Below, piece after piece: positions 25,233 to 33,561 of a stretch of DNA of 64,000 nucleotides. This DNA is from Allopontixanthobacter sp034376665. Its GTDB lineage: Bacteria > Pseudomonadota > Alphaproteobacteria > Sphingomonadales > Sphingomonadaceae. A program made the position numbers and the translations under genes. Location of the stretch: NCBI RefSeq assembly GCF_034376665.1, contig NZ_JAXMJI010000102.1:12604-76603 (forward strand). The letters are read 5' to 3'. How positions within the stretch are numbered: the first letter of the stretch is position 1; every line of letters begins with the position of its first letter. Below the pieces are notes generated by a model that was given only the letters and a program-made list of their open reading frames with translations, was not told the origin of the DNA and did no database searches.

Positions 25233-25817
25233 ATGATCGTCCTTGCTTCCAAAAGCTCTTCGCGCAGGGCGATGCTGAACGCGGCCGGGGTAGCCTATGA
25301 AGCCGTGACCGCCGATCTGGACGAGCGCGCGCTGGAGGCGGAGCTGGACGGCCAGCCATCGGCGGAAATTGCCCTCGCTCTGGCCCGCGCCAAGGCGGCT
25401 GCGCTGTCGGGCCAATATCCGGGCCGGATCATCCTCGGCAGCGATTCGCTGGTCTCAGTAGAGGGCAAACGGTTCGACAAGCCCGCGGACCGCGCCGCGG
25501 CGGCGCAGCATCTGCGGTATTTCTCGGGCAAGACGATGGATCTTCACAGCGCGGCGGCGCTCGTCCGCGACGGCGAGATCCTGTGGCATCATGCAGACCG
25601 GGCGCAGCTGAAGGTGCGCGCTTTGTCGGACGAATTCATCGAGCTCTATCTCGCCGCCGAATGGCCCGAAGTGTCGCACTGCGTCGGCGTATTCCGGATC
25701 GAGGCGCGCGGCGTGCAATTGTTCGAATCGATTGTCGGCGACCAGTTTACCGTCCTGGGTATGCCGCTGTTGCCGCTGCTTGCGGCGCTGCGCGATCTGG
25801 GGGAGCTGCCGTCATGA
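25233..25817 (+). CDS. maf: Maf-like nucleoside triphosphate pyrophosphatase
   Basis: 194 residues. It has the Maf signature LASKSSSRRAMLNAAG at the N-terminus and LGSDSLVSVEGKRFDKP (about 69) with the catalytic Asp. Maf proteins hydrolyse dTTP, UTP or modified NTPs. It follows ppsR by 10 bp; its stop overlaps the aroE start (ATGA). Confidence 0.92.
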   Translation: MIVLASKSSSRRAMLNAAGVAYEAVTADLDERALEAELDGQPSAEIALALARAKAAALSGQYPGRIILGSDSLVSVEGKRFDKPADRAAAAQHLRYFSGKTMDLHSAAALVRDGEILWHHADRAQLKVRALSDEFIELYLAAEWPEVSHCVGVFRIEARGVQLFESIVGDQFTVLGMPLLPLLAALRDLGELPS

Positions 25818-26680
25818 GCCGTGCCGGTATCCCCTATGCCGAAGTGATCGGCGATCCGATCGCCCAGTCGAAATCGCCCGCGATCCATAATTTCTGGCTC
25901 GAAAGGCTTGGTATCGAGGCGGAATACCGCGCGGTGCGGGTAACCGCAGACGGACTTGCAGATTATCTCGCCGAGCGGCGAAACGATCCCGCCTGGCGCG
26001 GCTGCAATGTGACCATGCCGCTCAAGCTTGCCGTCATGCCGCTGCTGGACTCTCTCGACGAGGCCGCGCGTACAATCGGCGCGGTGAACACAATTTACCC
26101 GGGCTTGGGCCGCCTGCTGGCCGGCACCAACACCGACGCCGCCGGATTTCTGGAGCCGCTGGCGGCGGAGCTGGGGGACAGCCATTATTTCCGCATGGCG
26201 CGGATCATCGGAGCGGGCGGCGCGGCGCGCGCGATCGTTTCCGCGCTTGGCAGCCGGGGCTTCACGCTGGTGGTGGCCGCACGTGATCCCGCCAAGGCGC
26301 GCGCCCTGCTGGACGAGCTTGCCGCCGGAAGCGATCACCATGCCGCCAGCCTGTCCCATTTTGCCAATCCCACCGACTTTGCCTTCGATGCCCGCGAGGG
26401 ATGCTGCGATCTGGTGATCAATGCCAGCCCATTGGGAATGCACGGATCGCCGCCCTTGCGATTCGACTTCAGCCATGCCCCGCCGGGCAGTATCGTCTAT
26501 GATATAGTGACAGACCCGGTGGAAACTGAGTTTCTGATTGGAGCCAGGGCCGCCGGTTTTCGCACGGTGGACGGATTGTCGATGCTGATCGGGCAGGCCG
26601 CGGCAGCGTTTGAACTGTTTTTCGGCGTTGCACCGCCGCGAGAATGCGATGCCGAACTGCGCGCGGCGCTGATGCAATGA
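25814..26680 (+). CDS. aroE: Shikimate dehydrogenase
   Basis: 288 residues. It reduces 3-dehydroshikimate with NADPH. GDPIAQSKSPAIHN (substrate loop), NVTMPLK (catalytic Lys), NTDAAGF (Asp) and the Rossmann IIGAGGAARAI are present. The start and stop both overlap neighbours by four bases (maf and coaE). Confidence 0.95.
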   Translation: MSRAGIPYAEVIGDPIAQSKSPAIHNFWLERLGIEAEYRAVRVTADGLADYLAERRNDPAWRGCNVTMPLKLAVMPLLDSLDEAARTIGAVNTIYPGLGRLLAGTNTDAAGFLEPLAAELGDSHYFRMARIIGAGGAARAIVSALGSRGFTLVVAARDPAKARALLDELAAGSDHHAASLSHFANPTDFAFDAREGCCDLVINASPLGMHGSPPLRFDFSHAPPGSIVYDIVTDPVETEFLIGARAAGFRTVDGLSMLIGQAAAAFELFFGVAPPRECDAELRAALMQ

Positions 26681-27291
26681 GCACATTCGGCCATCATCTG
26701 ATTCTGGGGCTTACCGGATCCATCGGCATGGGCAAATCGACCGTGGCGCGGATGTTCGAGGATGAAGGCGTTCCCGTGTTCGATGCCGACGCCGCGGTCC
26801 ATGTTCTGCAAGGGCCTGGCGGCGCCTTGCTCGATGCGATCGAAGCAGAATTCCCCGAATCGACCGGTCCCGGCGGGGTCGACCGGGTGAGATTGGGGGA
26901 ACAGGTGTTCAAGGATCCCGAGGCGCTCGCCCGGCTGGAGGGGATCGTGCATCCCGCGGTCGCCGAACTGCGCTCGGAATTCCTGCTCGAACACGCCGGT
27001 GCGCCGATCCTGCTGTTCGACATCCCGCTGCTGTTCGAAAAGGGCGGCGAAAAGCGGGTGGACCAAATTGTGGTCGTTTCGGCCCCGGCTGAAATCCAAC
27101 GCCAGCGGGTGCTTGGCCGCCCCGGCATGACGGCCGAAAAATTCGCCCATATCCTCAGCCTGCAGGTGCCCGATGCGGACAAGCGCGCCCGCGCCGATCA
27201 TGTGATCGATACTTCGGGCAGCCTCGACGAGACGCGCCAGGCGGTGCGCGAACTTGTCGCGCAGCTCAAACGGTCCCGCGCCGCCGACTGA
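26677..27291 (+). CDS. coaE: Dephospho-CoA kinase
   Basis: 204 residues. It performs the last step of CoA synthesis. The P-loop GLTGSIGMGKSTVA is at residues 10-23, followed by VPVFDADAAVH and the LLFDIPLLFEKG lid region. The ATG overlaps the aroE stop. It is part of the ppsR-maf-aroE-coaE-dnaQ origin-proximal series. Confidence 0.95.
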   Translation: MSTFGHHLILGLTGSIGMGKSTVARMFEDEGVPVFDADAAVHVLQGPGGALLDAIEAEFPESTGPGGVDRVRLGEQVFKDPEALARLEGIVHPAVAELRSEFLLEHAGAPILLFDIPLLFEKGGEKRVDQIVVVSAPAEIQRQRVLGRPGMTAEKFAHILSLQVPDADKRARADHVIDTSGSLDETRQAVRELVAQLKRSRAAD

Positions 27292-27353
27292 CCGGCGTAT
27301 TTTGGATCGATTGACCCTTGCGCACCGCCACCCGCGCGCCGATACTATAGCTG

Positions 27354-28043
27354 ATGCGCGAGATAGTCTTCGATACAGAAACCACCGGTCTCGACCCCCG
27401 TAGCGGGGACCGCATGGTCGAAATCGGCTGCGTCGAAATGATCAACAAGGTCGCCACCGGGCGCACTTACCACGCCTATTTCAATCCTGAGCGGGATATG
27501 CCCGCCGGGGCCGAGGCGGTCCACGGCCTCTCGTCGGCCTTCCTGTCGGACAAGCCGCTTTTTTCCCACACGGTCGAGGAATTGCTGGATTTCCTCGAGG
27601 ACGCGCCGCTCGTCGCGCATAATGCCGGATTCGATTTCGGATTTCTCAATGCGGAGCTGACCATCGTGTCGCGGGAACCGGTGTGCACCAGCCGGATGGT
27701 CGATACCGTTGCGATTGCGCGCAAGAAGCATCCGGGGGCAAAGCTGTCGCTCGATGCGCTGTGCAGCCGCTACGGGGTCGATCGCAGCCACCGGGTCAAG
27801 CACGGCGCTCTGCTCGATGCCGAATTGCTCGCCCAGGTCTATGTCGAACTGACCGGCGGCCGCCAGATCGGGCTGGAGCTGGCCGCCGAGACGGTGCAGA
27901 TCGAGGTCCCCGCCGGCGTGCTGTCCGACGCGCCGCCGCGGTCCGACCGCCGTGCGCCGCGGGCCCATGCGGCGAGCGCGGCAGAACTCGGCCGACATCT
28001 GGAATTTCTCCAGAAAATTCAGTCCCCGCTTTGGGGGCGATGA
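27354..28043 (+). CDS. dnaQ: DNA polymerase III subunit epsilon
   Basis: 229 residues. It is a 3'-5' proofreading exonuclease with DnaQ-type motifs: FDTETTGLDPRSGDRMVEIG (Exo I), HNAGFDFGFLNAE (Exo II) and the H-x4-D motif HRVKHGALLDAELL (Exo III). The C-terminus is the short polymerase-binding tail. It follows coaE by 62 bp. Confidence 0.95.
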   Translation: MREIVFDTETTGLDPRSGDRMVEIGCVEMINKVATGRTYHAYFNPERDMPAGAEAVHGLSSAFLSDKPLFSHTVEELLDFLEDAPLVAHNAGFDFGFLNAELTIVSREPVCTSRMVDTVAIARKKHPGAKLSLDALCSRYGVDRSHRVKHGALLDAELLAQVYVELTGGRQIGLELAAETVQIEVPAGVLSDAPPRSDRRAPRAHAASAAELGRHLEFLQKIQSPLWGR

Positions 28044-28111
28044 AGCGATCCTCAACCCGCGAGCCGCCATCATTTTGCTTGGCGGCGCGCGATAACGAAA
28101 GGGTAGTAGCG

Positions 28112-28678
28112 ATGGATATTCGTGTTTCAGGCCACCAGTTGGATACCGGAGCCGCGCTCCAGGATCATGCGGCGGACCGCTTGAACGCCATCGTCGAGAA
28201 ATATTTCAACCGGGCGCTGTCCTCCCAGGTTACCTTCGGCAAGGCGCCTGCCGGGGCGTTCAGCTGCGACATCGTTACCCACGTAATGCAGGGGATGATC
28301 GTGAAGAGCCACGGCGTGGCGCAGGATGCCCACCAGGCGCTGGATCAGGCGGTTAACAAGATCGATACCCAGCTGCGGCGGTACAAGCGGCGGCTGAACG
28401 ATCGCCACGAACAGGCCGCCCATTCGGTCCAGGAAGAAGAAGCGGCTTACCGCATCTTTGCGGCTCCCGAGCCCGATGAATTCGAAGAAATGGCCGATGC
28501 ACCGCTGATCGTGGCGGAAACCAAGGTCGATATTCCCGAATCCAGCGTGGCCGACGCGGTCATGATGCTCGATTTGCGGCACACCAACGCCATGTTCTTC
28601 AAAAATGCTGGAACCGGACGCCATAATATGGTGTATCGCCGCAACGATGGATCGATCGGCTGGGTCGAACCGCACTGA
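28112..28678 (+). CDS. hpf: Ribosome hibernation promoting factor, long form
   Basis: 188 residues. An N-terminal S30AE domain (about 1-100) joins by an acidic linker to the C-terminal dimerisation domain (about 133-188, ending GRHNMVYRRNDGSIGWVEPH). The long form dimerises 70S ribosomes into 100S particles in stationary phase. GAAAGGG precedes the ATG. It lies just before ptsN, a common pairing. Confidence 0.93.
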   Translation: MDIRVSGHQLDTGAALQDHAADRLNAIVEKYFNRALSSQVTFGKAPAGAFSCDIVTHVMQGMIVKSHGVAQDAHQALDQAVNKIDTQLRRYKRRLNDRHEQAAHSVQEEEAAYRIFAAPEPDEFEEMADAPLIVAETKVDIPESSVADAVMMLDLRHTNAMFFKNAGTGRHNMVYRRNDGSIGWVEPH

Positions 28679-28739
28679 TGTCTGACATCGGGATCCAGAC
28701 AGTCCGCGATTAGGGCACGCTGCCCTGAATTCGCTGGAT

Positions 28740-28766
28740 GGTTTCGCAGATCGAACGTGCGAAACC
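28740..28766. repeat. Perfect 9-bp inverted repeat between hpf and ptsN
   Basis: GGTTTCGCA and TGCGAAACC are separated by 9 bp. There is no T run, so an operator or mRNA stem upstream of ptsN is likelier than a terminator. A smaller GGGCA/TGCCC stem lies 16 bp before it. Confidence 0.6.
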
Positions 28767-28871
28767 CGGTAGTGCTTCGGAGATAGCTATGCGCGGAACG
28801 CGAATCGTCGCGCCCAGTTGTGGCATAGCCCTAGAGGATGGATCCCCCCCTCCCCTGCAAAGATCGGAACC

Positions 28872-29369
28872 ATGTACGCAAACCTGAAACTTTCGCGAGC
28901 TGCCGTGGCGACCTGCGGTGCCGACAGCAAGGCGGCTGTCCTGGCGGCGCTGTCTGCCTGTTTTGCCGATGCCTACGACCTGGACCGGGCAACGGTTCTG
29001 GAAGGGCTGGAGGAACGCGAGCGCCTCGGGAGTACCGGATTCGGCCGCCGGGTCGCCATTCCGCACGCGCGGGTCGGTGGTATCGAATTCCCGGTCGTTG
29101 CCTTGATCAAGCTCGATGCCCCGGTGGATTTCAAAGCCGCTGACGGCATACCGGTCGATTTGGTCTTCGGTCTGTTGTCCCCGCCTAACGCCGGTGCGGG
29201 CCATCTGCACGCGCTCGCCGCGATCTCCCGCATGATCCGCGATGAGAAAATCTACGATGCTCTGCAGCGCGCCGAGGATGCGGATGCGCTGTTTGCCACT
29301 CTCACCAATCTGCCCGACAGCGTCATTGCGAACGATAATCCAGGCGGAGCGGCCCGTGAAAGCGCCTGA
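28872..29369 (+). CDS. ptsN: PTS IIA-like nitrogen-regulatory protein PtsN
   Basis: 165 residues, EIIA-Ntr domain. His65 in RRVAIPHARVGG is the phospho-acceptor of the nitrogen PTS, which regulates K+ and carbon/nitrogen balance rather than transporting sugar. The ATG at 28872 gives the family start. It follows hpf as in many proteobacteria, and the thioesterase gene overlaps its 3' end. Confidence 0.9.
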   Translation: MYANLKLSRAAVATCGADSKAAVLAALSACFADAYDLDRATVLEGLEERERLGSTGFGRRVAIPHARVGGIEFPVVALIKLDAPVDFKAADGIPVDLVFGLLSPPNAGAGHLHALAAISRMIRDEKIYDALQRAEDADALFATLTNLPDSVIANDNPGGAARESA

Positions 29370-29847
29370 CGCACCCGTTTCTGACCCCGCAGCCGGTTCC
29401 GGTGCGGACCTGCATTACCGGGCGCTGGAACGGCTGTACCGGTCTGCCCCGGTCAATGCCCTGTTCGATTCCAGCCTCCATATCGAAGGCGAGGGCAGCG
29501 CGCGGTTGATCTTCCAGGTCACCGAAAGCTGCTATCATGCCGCAGGCGCTGCGCATGGCACGATCTATTTCAAGATGCTCGACGATGCCGCCTTCTATGC
29601 CGCCAACACTCTCGTTACCGATCGTTTTCTGCTGACCACCTCGTTCAACCTTCACTTCACCAAGCCCGTCCGGAACGGCCAGGTAATCGCCGAAGGCCGC
29701 TGGATCAGCGGCCGCCGCCGTGTCTATGTCGCCGAATCGCGGTTGATCGACGAAGAAGGGGACGAAATCGGACGCGGTACCGGCACCTTCATGCGTTCGC
29801 GCATCTTGCTCTCCAGCTTGCCCGGCTACAGCGCGGCGCGGGAATGA
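29356..29847 (+). CDS. Hotdog-fold thioesterase (PaaI family)
   Basis: 163 residues. The hotdog core contains GAAHGTIYFKMLDDAAFYAANT and a strand pattern ending in AEGRWISGRRRVYVAESRLID, typical of PaaI/YdiI-like acyl-CoA thioesterases. A GTG start at 29356 with GGCGGAG upstream overlaps ptsN by 14 bp. Its stop overlaps the DUF1491 gene (ATGA). The substrate is unknown. Confidence 0.8.
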   Translation: MKAPDAPVSDPAAGSGADLHYRALERLYRSAPVNALFDSSLHIEGEGSARLIFQVTESCYHAAGAAHGTIYFKMLDDAAFYAANTLVTDRFLLTTSFNLHFTKPVRNGQVIAEGRWISGRRRVYVAESRLIDEEGDEIGRGTGTFMRSRILLSSLPGYSAARE

Positions 29848-30188
29848 CCGGGATGGATGCCCGGCTCCCGGCTCACCTCGAAGTTTCCGGTCTGCTCCGG
29901 ATGGCGGAAGCAGATGGCGGCTTTGCGGCAGTGCTCGCCAAAGGGGAGCGCGATGCGGGAACCATACTGGTCCTGACCATGGAAAAGGGCCGGAACCGGG
30001 TGCTGTACGAACGTATGCCGCAGCTCGATGGGTCCCGCAAGTTCGTGCCGGTCAAAGAGCACGATATGGATAATGTGGAGGAATTCGATGAATATCTGGC
30101 CCGTCGCAAGCGGCAGGACGGCGATCTCTGGATTGTGGAAGTAGACATCGCAAATCCAGAACGGTTCATCGCAGCCCTCAATCCCTGA
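29844..30188 (+). CDS. DUF1491 family protein
   Basis: 114 residues. It is a conserved alphaproteobacterial protein of unknown function. It has an RLPAHLEVSGLLRMAEADGG start, a central AGTILVLTMEKGRNRVLYER strand pair and the C-terminal DGDLWIVEVDIANPERF typical of DUF1491. It overlaps the thioesterase gene by four bases. Confidence 0.8.
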   Translation: MTGMDARLPAHLEVSGLLRMAEADGGFAAVLAKGERDAGTILVLTMEKGRNRVLYERMPQLDGSRKFVPVKEHDMDNVEEFDEYLARRKRQDGDLWIVEVDIANPERFIAALNP

Positions 30189-30189
30189 G

Positions 30190-30217
30190 TTGACTTAGTT
30201 TCAAATGAACCTATTTG
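30190..30217 (+). promoter_or_regulatory. Candidate promoter for the SleB-like hydrolase
   Basis: TTGACT (30190-30195) and TATTTG (30212-30217) are separated by 16 bp, in the 192-bp gap between the DUF1491 and hydrolase genes. The -10 match is moderate. Confidence 0.35.
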
Positions 30218-30380
30218 GCGCCGAGCTTCCGAAAGCGAGGGCGGCCACGATAACACCCGGTTATCTGGTTTGCACGCAGACGGGTGGCGGCCGGCAGGCC
30301 AATAGCGGACCGTACTACGAATTTCTTCCCACGGTCCCAGCCTGCGTCTGAGCGCGTCAACCGCCCTAACGAATGAGTAG

Positions 30381-31022
30381 ATGAGTCGTAAGGCCCAGTT
30401 TGCCGGCCTGATCGCGATTGCCGCGACCGGGACCGTAGTTTTTGCCAGCGCCAGCGCCGCGAGTTCAAGCGCTATTGCCCAACAGGGCGAATCCGCGGAA
30501 ATTTCCGCACTCCCTCTTACCGACGAAACCGTGCCGGTGTTCGTGTCCGAGGAAGTGGTCCAACCGCTTCCGGCAGAACCAGCGTCCGAGGGCGCGCCGC
30601 AGGCATCGTCGTTGAAGCAGCTTATTTCCGCCGTTCACGCACCGGATGCGCTGTCTCCCGAAATGGAATGCCTCGCCGGGGCCGTCTATTTCGAATCGCG
30701 CGGCGAACCCGTGGACGGGCAGCTAGCCGTGGCCCAGGTGGTAGTGAACCGGGCCGAATCCCGCCAGTTCCCTTCGAGCTATTGCGGCGTAGTGTACCAG
30801 CGCTCGCAGTTTTCCTTCATCAAGGGCGGCGCCATGCCGCACATCAAGCGCAGTTCGGCCGCATGGACCCGCGCCAAGACCATTGCCCGCATTGCCCACG
30901 AGGGGATGTGGGACAGCGAGGTCGGCGATTCGCTCTATTTCCATGCGAACTACGTGCGGCCGAAATGGAGCCGCACGAAAATCGCCCGCGCGACGATCGA
31001 CAGCCATATCTTTTACCGCTGA
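30381..31022 (+). CDS. Cell wall hydrolase, SleB family
   Basis: 213 residues. A signal peptide (about 1-33) and a Pro/Glu-rich linker precede a SleB/Hydrolase_2 domain (about 95-213). CLAGAVYFESRGEPVDGQLAVAQVVVNR holds the probable catalytic Glu, and SQFSFIKGG is also typical. It is a probable periplasmic muralytic enzyme (lytic transglycosylase-like fold). In non-sporulating alphaproteobacteria the role is presumably peptidoglycan remodelling. Confidence 0.87.
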   Translation: MSRKAQFAGLIAIAATGTVVFASASAASSSAIAQQGESAEISALPLTDETVPVFVSEEVVQPLPAEPASEGAPQASSLKQLISAVHAPDALSPEMECLAGAVYFESRGEPVDGQLAVAQVVVNRAESRQFPSSYCGVVYQRSQFSFIKGGAMPHIKRSSAAWTRAKTIARIAHEGMWDSEVGDSLYFHANYVRPKWSRTKIARATIDSHIFYR

Positions 31023-31029
31023 TCGCGGA

Positions 31030-31815
31030 TCAGGACCGGATTTCGAACCACACCGGGGCGTGATCGCTGGCCTTTTCGCGCCCGCGGTGGTCCTTGTCCA
31101 CGCCTGCGGCGACCAGCCGGTCCGCCAGTTCGGGCGACAGCAGCATGTGGTCGATCCGGAATCCGTGATCGCGCTGCCACGCGCCCGCCTGATAATCCCA
31201 ATAGGTCCACACCCCGCCCCGCGGGTTTAGGGTGCGCAGCGCGTCGGTCCAGCCGTCGCCCAGCAGCTGCGCATAGGCGTCGCGGGATTGAGGCTGCATC
31301 AGCGCGTCATCTTCCATCGCCTTGGGTGACCAGACATCGTCGTCATGCGGAATGACGTTGAAATCGCCGATCACCGCGCAGGGTATTTCCAGCGCCCACA
31401 GATCCTGCATCCGCGCGCGCAGCCGTTTCATCCACGCCAGCTTGTAATCGAATTTGGGCCCCGGCTGCGGATTGCCGTTGGGCAGATAGATGCACGCAAT
31501 CCGGACCCCGCCGACCTCGGCCTCGAGATAGCGGGCGTGATCGTCCTCTGTATCGGCCGGCGACAGATGCGGCAGGCCGCGCAGGGTTTCGACCGGTTTC
31601 ACCCCGTCCGCCAGGATGGCGACACCGTTGAAGCTTTTCTGGCCGTGCCAGATCGCCTGATAGCCGATCTTCTCGAATTCCTCGGCGGGAAAGCCCTCGT
31701 CCTGGCTCTTGACCTCCTGCAGGCAAGCCACGCTCGGCCGGGTTTCCTCAAGCCATTCGAGCAGGCGGGGCAGGCGCGCCTTGACGCCGTTGATGTTGAA
31801 GCTGGCGATTTTCAT
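31030..31815 (-). CDS. xth: Exodeoxyribonuclease III
   Basis: 261 residues. It is an AP endonuclease and 3'-5' exonuclease of base excision repair. Motifs: IASFNINGVKARLPRLLEWL, CLQEVKSQDEGFP (Glu metal ligand), IYLPNGNP, GDFNVIPHDDDVW and the C-terminal SDHAPVWFE. The ATG at 31815 matches the family start. Confidence 0.95.
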   Translation of the reverse strand: MKIASFNINGVKARLPRLLEWLEETRPSVACLQEVKSQDEGFPAEEFEKIGYQAIWHGQKSFNGVAILADGVKPVETLRGLPHLSPADTEDDHARYLEAEVGGVRIACIYLPNGNPQPGPKFDYKLAWMKRLRARMQDLWALEIPCAVIGDFNVIPHDDDVWSPKAMEDDALMQPQSRDAYAQLLGDGWTDALRTLNPRGGVWTYWDYQAGAWQRDHGFRIDHMLLSPELADRLVAAGVDKDHRGREKASDHAPVWFEIRS

Positions 31816-31867
31816 GGGTCCGGCATTAGCCCGAAATTCCGGGTCCCGTCCATTGCCGGATAAAATC

Positions 31868-32197
31868 TCAGATGCCGAAGCTGGACCCGCATCCGCAGCC
31901 CGCCGCCGCTTGCGGATTTTCGACCTTGAAAGCCGCACCGCCCAGCGATTCGACGAAATCGACCACGCTGCCCGAAACCAGGTCGAGGCTGACCGGATCG
32001 ACGATCAGCTTCACGCCTTCGGTTTCGCTCACCATATCATCGGCGTCCGCGCCGTCGGCCAGGTCGAATTTATACTGGAAGCCGGAACAGCCTCCGCCCT
32101 CGACCGACAGCCGCAGGATCGCTGGCTTGGCCTGCTTTTCAGCGATCCACGCCACCCGTTTGGCGGCAGAAGGTGTCAGGGTGAGAGTGTCGGACAT
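31868..32197 (-). CDS. erpA: Iron-sulfur cluster insertion protein ErpA
   Basis: 109 residues, A-type carrier. The three ligand cysteines are present in GGGCSGFQYKF and in the C-terminal GCGCGSSF. It delivers Fe-S clusters to apo-targets. It sits upstream of xth in the same direction with a 52-bp gap. A second A-type carrier, sufA, lies at 62657. Confidence 0.93.
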   Translation of the reverse strand: MSDTLTLTPSAAKRVAWIAEKQAKPAILRLSVEGGGCSGFQYKFDLADGADADDMVSETEGVKLIVDPVSLDLVSGSVVDFVESLGGAAFKVENPQAAAGCGCGSSFGI

Positions 32198-32272
32198 GGG
32201 CCTTATGTAGGACGCGCAGGCCGCCCGCTCAAGGCGCGGCAGCCAAGATTCGCCAGCAACCGGCCGGGCGGG

Positions 32273-32704
32273 TCATGCGGTCTGGATATAAGTCCGCAAA
32301 GCTTCGGCTTCATGGCGCACCTCATCAAGCCGCGATTTCACCAGGTCGCCGATGGAAATGAAGCCGCGCAGCGCCCCGTTTTCCAGCACCGGCAAATGGC
32401 GAATCCTTCGCCGGGTCATCAGGGCGAGGGCATCGAGCACCGTTTCCTGCGCACCGACCGTAATCGCAGGCGCGGTCATCACTTCGCCAACCGCGCAATC
32501 GAGGCATTTTTCGCCCATTTCCGCGACCCGGTAGATCAGGTCGCGCTCGGAAAAGATCCCGGCGACCATCGATCCGTTCATCACCGGCAGCGCGCCGATC
32601 CGCTTTCCGGCGAGCAGGGCGACGACTTCGCGCACCGGCATGTCGATCGTGCAATGGATAATGTCTGCCGGATCGCGGCTCGCAATCAATGTGGCAATCT
32701 GCAT
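32273..32704 (-). CDS. Tandem CBS domain protein
   Basis: 143 residues made of two CBS modules (about 10-65 and 75-135), with RIGALPVMNGSMVAGIFSERDLI and RIRHLPVLENGALRGFISIGDLV. CBS pairs bind adenine nucleotides and regulate partner proteins. No partner domain is fused, so the target is unknown. GGGGAG precedes the ATG. Confidence 0.87.
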   Translation of the reverse strand: MQIATLIASRDPADIIHCTIDMPVREVVALLAGKRIGALPVMNGSMVAGIFSERDLIYRVAEMGEKCLDCAVGEVMTAPAITVGAQETVLDALALMTRRRIRHLPVLENGALRGFISIGDLVKSRLDEVRHEAEALRTYIQTA

Positions 32705-32857
32705 CGCAACTCCCCTTTCCGCAGCGGCCGGCATGTTTTCCGGCCCGGAGGAAATATGCCACGAAAAGCCGTTCATGGCGAATCCGCGCGTGATGATGGC
32801 GGCGCGGAGGTCAAAGCAGGCGTTGAAAGCACGCCTTGCGCGCCTTACTGTTGGACC

Positions 32858-33151
32858 ATGACCAAGAAATCCCCCCTCGACGATCCCGAAAAAGCTGCCT
32901 TTGCGTGGGATCGTTACCGGCGGCTCATGCGGTTCATGTTCCTGCTGACCACCGGCACGGTGATCATCGCCATCGCAGTGCTGTATAAATTCAACGGCAT
33001 GGTGTCGGTGCATTTCTACATCGCGACCGCGCTCGGCATCGGTTTTGCGATGCTGCTGATGTCGGCGTTGATGGGGCTGGTGTTCCTGTCCAGCGGGACA
33101 GGGCACGACGAATCAGTCGAAGATCTGAGCGAACCCCGCAATCGCGATTGA
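32858..33151 (+). CDS. Small two-helix membrane protein
   Basis: 97 residues. A charged N-terminus (DDPEKAAFAWDRYRRLMRFM) is followed by two hydrophobic segments (about 25-43 and 52-78) and an acidic tail. It is a conserved sphingomonad-type protein of unknown function. It is divergent from the CBS gene, 153 bp between starts, and converges with the ferredoxin-like gene. Confidence 0.7.
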   Translation: MTKKSPLDDPEKAAFAWDRYRRLMRFMFLLTTGTVIIAIAVLYKFNGMVSVHFYIATALGIGFAMLLMSALMGLVFLSSGTGHDESVEDLSEPRNRD

Positions 33152-33160
33152 TCCCGGCGT

Positions 33161-33475
33161 TCAGGCGGGCGGAGCGCCGGTCAGGCGGAATTCCTCGACC
33201 ACTTCGCCGCCGATCAGATGGCGCTGGATGATTTGTTCCAGCACCTCCTCGTTGCACGAATGATACCACACGCGGTCAGGCCAGACGACCGCGATCGGCC
33301 CGGCGGCGCAAATCTGCAGGCAGTCGGCCTTGGCCCGCTGGACCCCGCCGATGGTGGCGCCGTCCTTGCCCGTTCGTTTGGGACCAACCAGATCCAGCTC
33401 TTTCAGCCGTTTCTTGAGGTAATGCCACGCCGCCTTGCCTTCGTCCAGGCTGCAGCATTTCTGCTTCTCCGACAT
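33161..33475 (-). CDS. (2Fe-2S) thioredoxin-like ferredoxin domain protein
   Basis: 104 residues from the first canonical ATG. The family has four Cys ligands of a [2Fe-2S] cluster. CC, then ADCLQICAAGPIAVVWPDRVWYHS, are visible. The same frame stays open upstream to a TAG at 33629-33631 and encodes an apparently conserved segment, KIGGESIERQIFLCA, whose Cys (33479-33481) is the expected first ligand. No ATG, GTG or TTG lies in that extension, so the true start may be a rarer codon, or the sequence has an indel. It follows the S9 peptidase gene. Confidence 0.72.
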   Translation of the reverse strand: MSEKQKCCSLDEGKAAWHYLKKRLKELDLVGPKRTGKDGATIGGVQRAKADCLQICAAGPIAVVWPDRVWYHSCNEEVLEQIIQRHLIGGEVVEEFRLTGAPPA

Positions 33476-33561
33476 CGCGCACAGGAAAATCTGCCGCTCG
33501 ATGCTTTCGCCGCCGATCTTGGTCAGCGCCTGGCGCGCCTTGAGCAGTTCCTTCTCTGCGC

